From the NCBI GenBank assembly GCA_003640385.1, contig RCAB01000089.1, forward strand, positions 1-64,000: a stretch of 64,000 nt of DNA, given 5' to 3'. The translations under genes and the position numbers were made by a program. This DNA is from Setaria digitata (lineage: Eukaryota > Nematoda > Chromadorea > Rhabditida > Setariidae). Below are positions 13,869 to 27,400 of the stretch, piece by piece (position 1 is the stretch's first letter; each line of letters starts with the position of its first letter). Under the pieces are notes generated by a model. That model saw nothing but the letters and a program-made list of their open reading frames with translations, did not search any database and was not told the origin of the DNA.

Positions 13869-16336
13869 CTCGATCTGTGGAAAACTCATTTCATCTGATA
13901 CATCGGGATTTGAGTCCATGTCTTCATAAAGTGATCCTTTACACTCTCTGTTTACATTCTATTATTCCCTCTGTTGTTTATGGTTTTTGGAAAATTCCAA
14001 GATTCAGTCTGATCCAGATGGGTTAATTTTATCAATGGAAGAATGGGAAAATACTATCCCTGTATTTCACGACCACTAACTCTCTTGATGTATTCAGATT
14101 GTAGTTTTCCACTTTTCATTTCCTTCTGCTTTTTGTTTGAGCTGTGTCCTAGCACGCTAAATATATAATTATTCATCGAGAGTTCACTTACTGACTCAAA
14201 TGATCGCATACATATGCTTCCAGAAATGTTGGAATGCCTAGTTTATCTACTGCATAAGTAAGACCCTTTATATTAATTGCATCCTACAAATCGTTATTTA
14301 ATTTGTTGAAAAAATGTCTTACATAGTGTGCAGTAGATGCTTTGGATCCACTACACACTTCTTCGGTGCTATTTGTTTTTCCAGTGACTGTTTAAATTTA
14401 AGCAGTTCACCGTCAAACTTTAAAGAGTCATTTGTTAATGACCTGTTTATGCTGTGTCTTCATGTTTGATAGTTGGATAATTTAATTAAAATTTCCTACT
14501 TTGTCCCTTAAAGTGGGATTAGTGATTAGTGAGGTAATCCTTTCTCTAAAAGCCTTGAGAATTGAATAATGTCCAAAACTGCTCCGGCGAAATAAATGTT
14601 TGGAATTGCCATAACTGTGTTGTCCCCGCTCTGACGGCCGCTATTATCAATGGATCAGTTATCACATTATCAGTTGTAGTGAATCTTCTTTAGACGTTTC
14701 AGGGAAAGCTTCAGGCGTTGGCATAGTGACTGTTCAATGGTATGCAAATGCCATTAGGAGAGGAAGTGACGATGCATAATTGCCGCGCTGTACCTGTACG
14801 GCGGTCATGCTAGGGCCATCTAATGTCCTTCGTGGATGGTATGTAGCTCCGGTATGTGCCCAGGTATGCATTCATCATTGTCATCATCTTCAGTGGTTCC
14901 GACAGTGACACCAACACTACTTGCTCTGGGTAGTACAACTCACGTCAACCATATGTGATGATGATGACGACAATGCACCTTCTGCAGCTGCGACATAAAT
15001 GCCGCAAACCAGCAAACTATCGCACTGACCTTCGCATCAACTTGACAATAACCGCATGTCATTTTAAAGGACCGTTCACTCCTTCTTAAAATTTACTCGA
15101 CGCTGTCTGCCCACTGACATTGATCCGACCGGTGTTCCCTGTGGCGACTCATTCAACCTGGCAACGACTTTCGCAAGCACTTTACGACCTGCTAGCGGAA
15201 CAGTTCTGGACGGAGATGTTTGGCACTTCGAACGATTTCTCCTCTTCTGGTATTCGTGGACCGAGCTCGGGATTGAACCAGCAGTTAATTATTTCCAGCC
15301 ATAACATTTTCATTTGCGTATCATTCAGTTTACATTCATTCTCACAGTATCAACACCAATATTACTACATGAAAGAAGTAAGTTAATGATATTACACTGA
15401 ATTATTTATTAACAAGAGTTTGTTGGTGATAAAGAATAAGTTAGCTTATCACTCTCCAGTGCTATTCTTTCAAATTAAAGCACATGTGAAGTTTACATTT
15501 TATGATGCATGCAGAGACACATACAGTATATTCACAGTAATGGGATTAACATAACTAACTGAGAGCGTATATATGTAGAGTGAGAGAGAATACAGTATAT
15601 TAACAGAAAGAAGATGACAATAATAGGTTAAATTAACAATTAAGTTGACTAGAATAAAGATGAGATGATATGGTAGCCGTAATTCATCATAATATCATGT
15701 CACTTCTTAATTATTTAGGTAAGGCTTGTCCCAAAATTTGAACCTTATTCATTAATCTTACTCTTTCACTTTCCTAAAATTAACGAGACCAATTAAATCT
15801 AGTACTGCACAATGATAAATAGTACTGAAAAGACGAGAAATTAAGCAAAAATATAAAATAAATAACTTATTCCATACATACACAGTAAATGAAGCATTGA
15901 AAAAAAAAGCAGTTGAACTAATTATGACTTGATGAAGAAAATGAAGGTTAATAAATAATTCTAGTAGCATCCGATACAGTTATTATCAGTGACACATTGC
16001 ACTGACTGCTAAATGATCAATAAATTACAAAGTGGCTTTCAAGTGTTTGTGATATTATCAGTTTGAATTCAGATTACACTTTAAACAACAAAGGACATAT
16101 GTTATATCTGTAAAGTAGGCCAAACAGGTTAAGCTAATGAAGATTAAATCTAATTAAGGTGTGTTAAGTACAGTACCACAAAATATTTGTTAACAAGCAA
16201 ACATTTTTTGACACCATGTAACGAAGACCTGTTTCTGGGAGATACTCCAATCGATGATTATCGATTCAGCTAATTATACGAATTTAATAGCTTTGTTGAG
16301 CAAATATCTGCTATACTGCTGCTCGCATACGATTAA
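13869..16336. other. Intergenic between two convergent genes; contains a GC-richer block
   Basis: The two-TM gene (plus) and the insulin-like gene (minus) converge on this interval. Most of it is AT-rich. The part from about 14580 to 15300 has visibly higher GC and complexity, but all frames are broken by stops and no family motif is seen. A short near-repeat (ATACAGTATATT followed by C/A-ACAG) occurs near 15523 and 15590. No tRNA or other RNA gene could be supported. Confidence 0.5.
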
Positions 16337-17178
16337 TCAGTCCATAATCATCATATCAATAGCAATTTGACAGCACGAATTCTCACAAAAATCACACAAG
16401 TACTGTCTGGTGCAACCACCTGCTCGACAGCAGTCCGAAATTATTTCTGAAAAGGAATTTATATCTTGGAGTACTTGATTCTTCAGCTGTCAGTGAATCA
16501 GATACTGCACATTTTGATATTTAGGCAAAAGTTTTTGCAAGGAAATGAAAGATACTGAAAATAATTTCACATAGAAACGGGCAGAGAATTCTCAGTTTTG
16601 ACAATCCTAGATCTTTTCGTCGTTGCTCAGTCAGTGAGAATTTGTTNCAGGTTGCTAAGTCAGTGAGAATTTGTTGCAAATCTTGTTTAGCATTATTGAC
16701 TTCAACTACTTNGTTGCTCAGTCAGTGAGAATTTGTTGCAAATCTTGTTTAGCATTATTGACTTCAACTACTTTTAGATCCGGTTTCTCGTTTCGTTAAA
16801 GAATTTAACTGGAGTCCAAAGGGCGATTTAAATTAGTACTGACTAGTCAAACTTGCTTGGAAGAGTAAAGGATGCAGCTAATTTCTATGCAAAAAAAAAC
16901 ACCTTTTTTTGTTGTCGCATACACTTTCCCTGACACTTTTTCCACGTTTTCTAAATTTTAAAATTTAACGCCACTGCTAATTTCTCACTTTTCAACAAAC
17001 CTTTTCCTGCGTATTTCAGCGTATGTTTCAACAATCCGCCACTTTTTCGACATATTCTCTGCATTGTGAAGCGATCTTTCACCGAACATATTTTGTAGCG
17101 TTCCATGCACTGATCCGTAACACCTAACGATAAGGCGACACATACCGCCGACAGCAACAATACACCGGTCGTCTTCAT
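16337..17178 (-). CDS. Candidate insulin/relaxin-like secreted peptide with extra cysteines
   Basis: Exon 1 is 17178-16989 and exon 2 is 16446-16337 (minus strand). The donor is TTGAAAA|GTGAGA and the acceptor TTTTCAG|AAATAA. The join is in frame (phase 1) and gives 99 aa ending in TGA. Residues 1-19 form a signal peptide (MKTTGVLLLSAVCVALSLG). The B-like part has C31-x11-C43, the insulin B-chain spacing, with an extra Cys at 24. The A-like part, DCCRAGGCTRQYLCDFC, has CC-x4-C-x8-C; classical A chains have CC-x3-C-x8-C. Further cysteines (the C in LCDF and a final CC) bring the mature total to ten. Pairs of basic residues lie just after the B part (R44 K45) and just before the A part (K63 K64), where prohormone processing would remove a C peptide of about 18 residues. 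By family knowledge such peptides are ligands of the DAF-2-type insulin receptor. The one-residue-longer A-chain loop and extra cysteines leave open another secreted Cys-rich family. Confidence 0.6.
16622..16773. repeat. Tandem copies separated by single N bases (likely assembly seam)
   Basis: Three near-identical copies stand in a row within the intron of the insulin-like gene: a partial copy at 16622-16646, a full copy of about 61 bases at 16651-16711, and another at 16713-16773. Single undetermined bases lie at 16647 and 16712, exactly at the copy boundaries. Each copy contains CAGTCAGTGAGAATTTGTT or its one-base variant. The pattern suggests overlapping contig ends that were not merged, rather than true tandem repetition. 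Confidence 0.8.
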
Positions 17179-18480
17179 CTATAATATATATCGAACGATT
17201 GCGGATACAGACAGAAAATTGTGGTGACAATTAATCATGCCCATGTAGTGGACGCCATCTGCGATGTTGAAGAGGATTTGGACAACTGAGGGTTAGAATT
17301 GAAAAGTTTGAAATGTGATGATTATGTAAGAGAATACCGTGACGCATTTTGTATTAAATTCTTCTATTAATGCTACCAGTAATATCATGTGAGGTAATAA
17401 TGATAATGATAATAAATAAGAAAATTTACATCGATAGTATCTATGGATCTGCCACACGAAAATTCGAAAGTAAAGAGTGGGAGTTAAGGGACATTTTGTA
17501 GCTACACTGAAACAAGTGAAGCACTAGACTAGAGTAGTCAATTAAACAGATAATGCAAGGTGGCCATAGTGAGATGATCAATGATAATTTAGAATGAAAG
17601 TAAAGCGAATTCAGTCCTGACATGAAACAGAACTCGGAAGGATGCATCATCATTTCTCGCTTACTAATTAGCGGCAAGGCGATGTTTTGCATAATGAGCA
17701 GCAGTTTGGTTGAAGTGCATGTGTGATGGGATGCCGGAATGAATTACAGTTGCTTTTCTGTTAGTTCTTTTCGTAGTTCACTTCACTGACAGTGTCACCG
17801 CTTTACCTTAAGCCTCAAGACAGAACTGCTCCACTCACTAGGCCAGCAGAATGAAGTTAGCGTGGAAGACGAGAGGTTAGCTTCTATTCTCGGCAGGATT
17901 GGTTTCTGAAGCAGCATGACCACGGGTAGTTAAGTAGTTTTATAGAGTGGATGGGTGATGCTACCCGCACCACCTGCCCCGCCCTGTTCATCGATGTGAT
18001 CACCAACACCAGCACTGACACCGTCGGGAGTAGGAGCGGGACATTTCCATGTCACAACCACATCCTTCCTCCTTGACGCTTTATTTCCATTTCCATTCCG
18101 TCTTCGTCGGCTTCACTTCTGCCCACTAATTACTGTACTTGCATAGAGAAGTGGCAGAAAAGTCAAACGCTCCATGCTGTAGTGCTCATTTCGAATTCAT
18201 ATTTCCAGTGCGGGATGGAACTAGGCTAGAGATAGTGAAGGACTGCAGTGGATTGCTGCATGTGTAGGGACAGCTTCAAGTGACAGTTGCCTCAGGCAAC
18301 AAGTACCGACGACGGCCAACAGCGAAACCTCCGCTCCGCTGCAACTGCACTCAGCTAAAAACAAAACTTTTCCAGCTGTGCAGGGATGAATCTGAGGATC
18401 GCATCTCATTCATCTTTGAAAAGTTCCTCATGAACTGGACGTCATCATAGGGCATCTTGCTTTTTCTGTCTACAATCACA
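17179..18480. promoter_or_regulatory. 5' flank of insulin-like gene with GC-richer block
   Basis: This is the upstream side of the minus-strand peptide gene. The first 500 bases are AT-rich. From about 17700 to 18480 GC content rises, including CACCACCTGCCCCGCCCTG near 17970. No open frame shows a domain or convincing exon structure. Position suggests promoter or enhancer function, but no individual site can be named. Confidence 0.3.
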
Positions 18481-21400
18481 ACTTAAGAAACGGAAAGAAT
18501 CAACCGGACTGAAGAAACCAGCATTATCTTCCTGTTAGCAGCTGCCAATTCAATTTCAAAATAAAAACTTTAGCAAAAGATATTAGTGCGATGGCGTGGT
18601 TCACTGCATCATATTCTCTGTTACACGGAAATGGATGCTAATTTCGAGAACCGTACTACCAACATTGTTGCTGACTGATAATTTCTCCATTTCTTTTGGC
18701 CTCATTCGCAGAAGTAATTTATATTATACGGTTTTTCATCTTGAAAGGAGTAGTAGCATGAATTGATAAAAAATCTCATATCAATTTGCAATTTGGCTTC
18801 GTCACTTGACAATCAAAGCCACGTCAAGGAACGTTATTTTCTCTATTGTCGGTTGGGAGCAAAAATATAAACACAGCGTTAAGTTCTTCCTTTTTCCGTG
18901 TTCCGTGGATGATAAAAACGTCGAGGCGTGTAAAACTGCTGTCGATAACTTGCAATGCTTACTAAGTAAAATAATTAACCTTTTACTTCAAAAAAAATTG
19001 AAGAAGCAGTCAATTAATCGGCTTTTTCCTATTGATTCCAATGCGAACCTCTGCACTAAATCAAAATTAGTTTTAGTCCAGGTAATCGAGAGTTTACTTT
19101 ACGTTTACTTTACTTCTTCACATGATATAAACAAGTTATACTTCCGTGAATGCCTGATAAAGCGATGATTACTGCTTATCATTTTTGTTGAACATTCACT
19201 AAACTTATAACAAAAGGCACATAACCAATTGTTGTCAACATGCAATGTCTAATTTGGAGTTAATAAGTAAAATTATCATTATAAGGATGAATAAGTATTG
19301 CTGGTATAAGAACTCATAAATGTCAAGTCAGAATGTAGCAATCTCATCAATCAATCTTTTAATATTATCGGATATTTTTCAGAGAAAAGATTACATTGTA
19401 AGCATCATTTAGTGCTTCTGGATAAGTCGTTATGAAGATTGAAAAGTTCAAGAAGTTTACTTTCAAACAAATACGTTAGGGAAATTGGATATACTTTTGG
19501 TCATTATATTTGCACTAATATCCCGTCTTCGTGATATGGAACCAAATTTCCAAGTTTGACCTGAGAATAAACTAGAAGTTATGCCATATATTTAAGCATA
19601 TTCCAAGTTTAACCATTCATTTTAAACTTGCGCAACTAATATTATTATACTATTTACTGATGAAGCAGAAAATTTCGTTTTACTTCCTACCAAAAAATTT
19701 CTGCTGAAGTATGCCAGGCTGTCTTGGTAAATTTCTTTGTAAAACTTCAAAAAAAAAAAAAAAATGATGGGAGGCAGCTGTTTTCCATTTTAAGATTTAA
19801 AAAAAATAGTTCACAACAAGCAATTTTAACTTGCAAAACTTTGATAGCTCTTCAAATCACGCTTGAAAAGCAGCCGGTTATTGAGAAGATTACAAACTCC
19901 AAAATTTCTGTGGTTAATTTGAAGTGTTAGTTAATTTTCGTTAATTATCTCTTATTGCTTTCCTAGGGGAAATTCTCTCATGTTAACGCGTTCCTCATTG
20001 CTTCCCTGTGTTTTTGAAGAGCAAGTAAGTATGGTACGAAAAGGGCAAATAAGTTTAATGATGCAATGTGAAATGCTTTTCACATGACTCTCTGATTCGG
20101 ATTTTTTTTCTCTTAATTTTTCTTGTTTTTCATTGAATTTGGAATCAAATAATTTCACTTTACTCAAAAAAATAGTTTTCAGTTAAAAATCGCTGTTGAA
20201 CCGCTTATGGCCACGAAAACAATACATCGTTTACTGCATTCCTGTTCAAGCATTAATTTATAGCTTGACTAAGTTTAAAATAATCTAAGGACAATTTATT
20301 TTCGAAAGACAACAAAATTTTGTACAAATTGAACTTTTAGTACCATTAATCTGCGAGTTTTTTTCTACAGAGTGTTCATTCTCTAAATAGTCATATTGAA
20401 TATTATCGTATTTTTTCAACAGTAACTTAATAAATGGTATTTTGGTATGATTAATGAAGTGTTGATGGCATTTTTTAAAAACTGAATACACAAGATGCAT
20501 CAGTATAAAACCATTCATTTTTCTTTTTGTAAAAAAAAGCTTAATAATGCACTATGATTTTCAGTACTGTACAACACCGCATGAAAAATAATTTTTCTTT
20601 TCGCCTTGAAAATCAATCACCGAACTCTGAATGTGTGATAACTATCTCCATAGCGAATTTCTGATATATGATGGTTTGCTCTTGCTCATAAAAAAAATCC
20701 ATATAAAAATGAAGTTTTTTTTTTAATATGGATGATATTTAATGCAAAAATAGTTCTACAACAGATAAATCAGTTTTTCTTCCGTCACACTCAGCATTAC
20801 GTGACTGATCTTCCACGTGTCATTTCCGACAGAACAGTCATGAAGGACCTTTACCTGAAGTAGTAATATAGCAAGCATGTGATCACTAGATCAGCAATAA
20901 TGTCACTTGAGAAGATAATGCTTTCTGCCATTGGTAATATTTCTTTTCTAAAAGTTGAAAGAGCGAACTCTGAAGACGAAAACTGGCATTTTTTTCAGCT
21001 ACTTCAGAAGGATCAAATTTTGGTGAGACCATCACGTACCACTCCAAATACTGCCTCCTCACTTCTTCTCCCATCTTTCGCTTCCGAAAAATTTCTTTGT
21101 TTTCAACAAGACCTTATTTGAAAACAAAATTTAAAACGGGAAGGATATAAATAACATTCGGCTGTCAAAACTGACAGCACAGCTCCAAACAGAGCGCATA
21201 CAGAAAGGCAATTTTGAAACCATAGATGATAGCTGATGTAGTTTTGTTGATACCGCGTCCTCCATGTGTCGTTACCTCCTGGCACCGTTTCCCGGTACTT
21301 GTCATCACCAAAATGATTTTCGATTATAATGACTAGACAAAATTATTTTCAATTCTAATACAGGACAACATACCAAGTGAAACGTTAGGAGCTCTTCTAG

Positions 21401-24400
21401 CTTTCATCTCACTGGTAATAGTGATAAAATAATAGTAATAGGTTCTATTAAAAAAGATAAAACATGATAGCTGTACCATGGAAAAGCAAAATGACTTTTT
21501 TTCGAACGAGTAAATCAAGTAAAAGAATTAATTTGTTAGAGATAATTACAAAAACGGGTTAAGCGTTACTTTGAATTCCTTTGATGAAGATACCTAAGAT
21601 TCCCACTTATATGGGAATAATTGGTGTCTCCCCATAACGGCTTCAGACTGTAAGTTTTACTCTCAAGCAGAACTCTTTTTGCATCTCTAAACTAAGTAAT
21701 AACGAACAGATTGGACATCGAAGATGAATATGTTGAATACCATCTGAACCGCTACTCCATTGCTGATATCTTTATTATTTGCTCGAAATGCTATCTGTTC
21801 CTCTCGAATCAAAATTTGCTGTGATAATTTTTCATCGATAAAAATGATAAAGAGATGGAAACTAGTTATGCAGGCTGTATTGTATGGCTCTAAAGTTGGA
21901 GGGAACACATAGTAATCTAGTTTGTTTATTTTATTGAATTAGATGAGCTGATTATTTAACAAAGATAAGCGAATAGTACCAAGGACAGAGGATCGACTTA
22001 TTCGGACAGGTTTTCCGGTTTAGTGATTCGTTACCATGAGAGAACGAAAATGACCGATTACTGAAAAAAAAAAAAAAGAAAAAAGTGTTGCTGTATAATA
22101 ACGTGAGTGAAATTAAACTAAATTTCATTGGTCTTCTTATATATGGTTATTGTCAAGGATTCAGATGGCCGACTACCTTCTGCAGATCAACGTAGAAAGC
22201 TGAGTAACGATTCCAAATACGGATGAAGTGTTCTTGATAAATTTATTAATCTAGAAGGCGATCCGCTTTACTTAGCCAAGAAGCACAAAAGCTCGCAATG
22301 CAGAAATCAAACATAGCTAATGCAATGTATTATTATGAAAATAAAGCTAAGCCTTATTTTAACATTTGAGAAAATGAAAGTATAAAAGCTACTAGTGAGA
22401 AGTATGAGTCATTTCTCTATTTTATAAATATTTTCACATCCAGTACCCTATTAATTTTAATTGAAGTTGTTTTTATATTTTTAAATACTGTACTGATTTG
22501 AATTAGAGTTCCATTTTCGAAGAAGTTTTAACGAAAACTTCAAATCGTAAATGTCCGAAAACGTGCGTGTCTTGCATAAGGAACATACATTGTTATGAAG
22601 ATCCGAATGCTAACAAGAAAATGCGCGAAAAAATACGGCAGATACGATAGGTCTTTTTTCTTTTTTTTTTCCAATGCTTACAGGCCGAAAAATGGCTGTA
22701 AGAGATTTACGCCCGCCCAATTCAATTAAATAAACAGTAGTTTTAACTTGCTGAACTTACCAAATCAGTTATTAGTGGCACGAACTAGTTACAATTTTGC
22801 CTGGGAATTTTGTTTCCTAATTAAACGGTCTCTTGAACAATAATTTCGCTTTTTTTCATGCTCCATATCAATAAACTACCGTACTACGGCAGAATGCCAG
22901 GATCCAGTTTTGAAAACATTATCAATTAAACTATTTTCTTTCCATTGAAAAGCGAACGAGGAACTGTGCCTTAAATTTAATAAAACCCAACGACTGAAGC
23001 TAAGTTGCTTACGACATGCAGCGATTTTGCTGCTTTGCTCACGATGTAAAATGATTACACGCATGACTGATAAGACTCCGAACGGAAAAATTCCGAAAAA
23101 CAACTTTGGTGCAGACAGTGAGCCATTTCAGCCAGCCGATTCATCTCACTTCTTCTCACTACTTCTCTTCATCCTTTTCTATGTTTCGTTTTCAAAACTC
23201 ATCTTTGACAAATAAACTGAACAATGTAATCCAGCGCAGTAACTCAAGCGATAATGGCTCATTGCACTGAAAAGTGAGCAATGAAACTGCCCTGAAATAA
23301 AACATTCCTGAAGAGGTCATTTGGAATTTTTTAACATGATCACTTTGGTAGGTTTTCCTAATTTGTATTAAGAAGTATACTATGATCTTGACCTAAGCTT
23401 TCTTGAAAAACTTGAAAAAATAAGTAAAATGATTGAAGAAATTCCTAGTCTTTTATGTTAATCTCTTTTAAGATTATATGATCATCCTGATTATTTTAAG
23501 CTCATTATAATTTTTTCTTTTAAATGGAGTTTTTTCAGCTACTTGCTCTTTTTTCCTGCGTTAGAACTCAAATAGAGTTGTGTATTTCCAATTAGTGTAC
23601 GTAAACTACCCCTTACAAACGGTAACATTAGCGCACTAATTGGCACTGTCTTTACTTCCAACTCTATATTACTCTCCAAATGACATTTTGCCCTGCAATA
23701 ATTTCGCTTCTTTGTAAATTAGCGGTAGGATCGAGCGTTGAGATGAACCTATATTCTTTACTCAACTCTCAAGACAAAAATACTTCCGGTACCACTAGTA
23801 GAGATTGTTATTATTATTATTTTTTTGATAAGAAATGAGAAGTGTTTTCTACAAAGCTAAATTTCGTGGCAAAAAAAAATGAAAAAATTAAAGATAAAGC
23901 TACTAAATTAACAAATGTTAAGCTCTTTGTCTCTAAAGCATCAATCGCTATGTGAAATGAAATTGATTGAACGAAAATTAAATTATAGCATTTCATGTGA
24001 TGAAAAAAGCCAAAAGAAACGGAAAATGGAGACATCAAGGAAAAATTTCTGAACTAATATGAATATAAAAAATATTTCGAACACACTCCTTGCAGTAGTC
24101 ATCTCGCAAGTCAAAATTAGGGTATTCAAAATTAAAAAAGGATTATGAGAGATCAGTAGCACATAATTAAAATAAACGGTTTGACTTCCTTGCTGAACCT
24201 ATTGTACTTCCATCACCAACAAAGTTTTATTAGAGTAGTTTTGATAACACATTTAAAGAAACTGCTGTTGAAGAGATAACACTGAAGATGGTGAAGTAAA
24301 GAATGAAAACACATTGTGAAAAATGTGAAGTCAAGAGGATCAAGAATCGATTCAAACTCGATCGAAGAAATTAGCATTAGTTTCCGGATAGCTCATAACT

Positions 24401-27400
24401 CCTACTTTGCTTGCTACAACAGCATCGACATCTCATCGGAGACGACATCGAAAATCCGTGGTGGATCATCATTGTTGCGACTAGTCGACGTAAATGGCTT
24501 TTATAAATTATTTATTAGATGCAGGCATGATTTATTGCTTTAGTAGTTTGCTATGAATGGCTAATTCCAAAATTATATTAACTTTGAATTTTTTTCTGCT
24601 CCCGGTAAACAGAACAGGCGAACAAATCAGCTTCTGTACCAACCGCTCTTACTCTAAACTAAATATTTAGACGAAAAATAAAACACTCTCTCGTAAATGA
24701 CAGCACTAGTTGATTGGAATATGTTTTTAAAAAGACGAATCCCTCCTTATTTTGTCTAACTAAAGTATAAAATTTTGCCGGTCATTGTTGCGAAAGTGCT
24801 ATTGTGTTGTTTGAACATGAAACACTTAGAAATTTGTTGCCCTCTTCCGCTTTCCAGTACATAATTAAGCAAAAATTTGAATAAAATTTTTCAAATCTTC
24901 CGTAGATAGCGTTACTAATAAGTGTGATACTAATTATTATCGTGAACCATTAGCAGAATAATTGTGTCCAAGTTGCAGCAATACAGGACAAGCAAGCAGT
25001 ATGTTTCTCTTTTTTCGGATATTATTTTTATAAAATAGATTACTTAGGCAGGACTTTCTAATTGTGTTGCGTCTTCCATTTATGACAATTGTATACAGAA
25101 TAGCAGAATAATATTGGAAAAAACGATATGGTAGAGCTAAAGAATCATTTCGACTGATTCAAGGATACGAAACATTTTATTGTCAGTAAAATTTTGCTGT
25201 ACAGAACTGAAGAAGAGTTTAGCTATAGTACGATTCTAGTCCTGAGAATCATTAGTGCTAAATTTTCGGTTTTATGAAATGACGAGGCAGTAGAGTCCAA
25301 TTCATACTATTCAAATTAATAATAGTTTCACAGGTTACCAGATATTAGTGAATAAAAACAGTCACGCATTCAGTGATAAATAAATCATCAGCAAAAAAAA
25401 ACTGATCGTCTTGGATTCCTTATCCAGCATTCCTGTTATTTCAAAGGGAAAGATTAAAGTGTTTGAATTTTGTATGAATGATGAAAATGAATCCAGGTAG
25501 CCTGAATCATTTTTGGGCTTTAAGCGGTATACTGATAAACAACAAATATTATGCTGAAAAAAACTTAACTTCAGTGATTTGCCGTTTAAGTAACTGATTT
25601 AATAAATTAACTTTATTTGTATAAATGTTTTGCGTTTGGTATCATCATTTATTGAAAATAGACATTGATCGACCCCTTTATTCTTGTTTAAATAGCAGAA
25701 CTATGGGCCTAATTTTGATTCTGGAAAAGAAAGTGGAATTCCGAACTACTTGTCATAGAATTTAACCTCACAGTTACAAGGACGACAGATGATCACTGAG
25801 CGATGTGTACTATTTATAAAATAGATTTCTCAAAAAGTTCATATTAAATCTTTTCAGAAAGATGATTCGATTTCGAATCATCAGTAATTAGCATTAAAAT
25901 GACTCAAAGTAATTATATGCTTGAATGGAGTTTTTCTTTTTCCTTTGAAGAATTGTTTGCCAAGTGAAAAAATGCTCGTTTAAATCTTACTATAACAACA
26001 GCAGAACTCACCTTGCTTCACACCTGATTCCATTCGAGAATGAAAAGTTCAGTAGAATCTCATAATGATCTCATGCCTCTTTATTCAACCTTCACGATCT
26101 AACAGAGAGAAAGAAGAGGTAATTCTCCCTCTGCCCACAAGCCTGAGAAAATGAGAGTAAAAGTTGTCAGCAGAATTAATGAATCATCTGGAATCCAAGG
26201 AAATATTTAGAGGAAAAGAATAAAAATGGGTAATCTCTCATCATTAATGGTATTCCTAGTCCGAACCACGCCTAATAAAATTAAGTCTCACTGCAATTGT
26301 AAGTGATTTCAAAAGTTGATTTTATTCAATTCCGCTTTCCTTTCCAAAGTACCGGCCTTCTCGGTTACTGTTCGGATTCATAGAGATATTCTCTTGTAAT
26401 TCACAAAAAATTTGAGGAATGCGGTTGAGAATTTCAGAAAAGAGATGAAAACCTTTGCTCTGTTAAAGTCAGTAGAATAAAAGATCAAAGAGGCCGAAGA
26501 ATTCTTATTACAGATGGTTACTGTCTTTCTGTTCATTTCACGGAAAAGGGATGTAAGGACTTGATCACAGAGAAACAAAAAATTAGCTGAAGGGGTCAAT
26601 GTGTCAACAAGACAAGTAGTCAAGGCAATAAGGTCAAAAAACGACTTCAGACAACAAGAAACGGCACTATCAGTGCAGAAAGAATTCAAGTTCATGTTCA
26701 CAAGTCGTTGCTAACAGACAGAACTGGATTTGTATGAACCAGAAGATAACGAAAATTCTAAAGCATATCGTCGTCACCTACCGATCTTTCCTTTTTTCTA
26801 GATGTGTGCCGGATAGCAAAAGAAAGTTGATTAAAAATTTAAAAAATGATTTTGGAAATGAGAGGTAGGAAAACGACCTCCTTCCCCAATACCCTTAGTT
26901 TTTACTAATTGCAGGAACGAATTTCACACTTTTTGGAATTTGAAACCATTTCAGGAAGGATAGTGACAATGCATAAGCAAAGATTCATTCCGGTTCTTGA
27001 CAAGACTACTGCATTTCGCACTAATTTATCCATCATCCATACTCAGTGATATGTAAAAGTTATTTTCTAACAAATCCCTTCATTAATTTTTTAAATCAAA
27101 CACTAACTTGTCCAATAATTAATAAATACGTAACTTTGCTTCGATTTTGACTAATTTTTTTTCGACTATATTTGTGAAAAATAAACCTTTCAAGAATTTA
27201 TGTATATGACTGACAACGCTATTTTATAATTTCAGCGAGTGAAATCATGGGCGGAAAAACCTGAACAGTTTAACAATGCACAATCAAAATGGTAAAAGAA
27301 TCAGGTAATGTAATAAACAAAAAGAAGACGACACGAAGAGCATCACAACTGACGTAATCTATACGGATATTAATCTAATAATGTAGTTTACAAAAAACAA

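Noticed and set aside
15255..15290. GGTTCAATCCC on the minus strand, like a tRNA T-loop
   Set aside because: The flanking bases do not form a five-pair T stem and no D arm, anticodon arm or acceptor stem could be matched.
14580..18480. GC-richer intergenic blocks considered as bacterial endosymbiont (Wolbachia) inserts
   Set aside because: No bacterial-like open frame or recognisable bacterial gene was seen; stops occur in all frames.
18806..19168. 120-aa plus-strand open frame ending near a CAG|GTAATC donor
   Set aside because: No recognisable family, no partner exon, Lys-rich AT-driven composition in the second half.
26378..26701. 107-aa minus-strand open frame with hydrophobic patches
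   Set aside because: No motif, signal or splice context; consistent with chance in AT-rich DNA.
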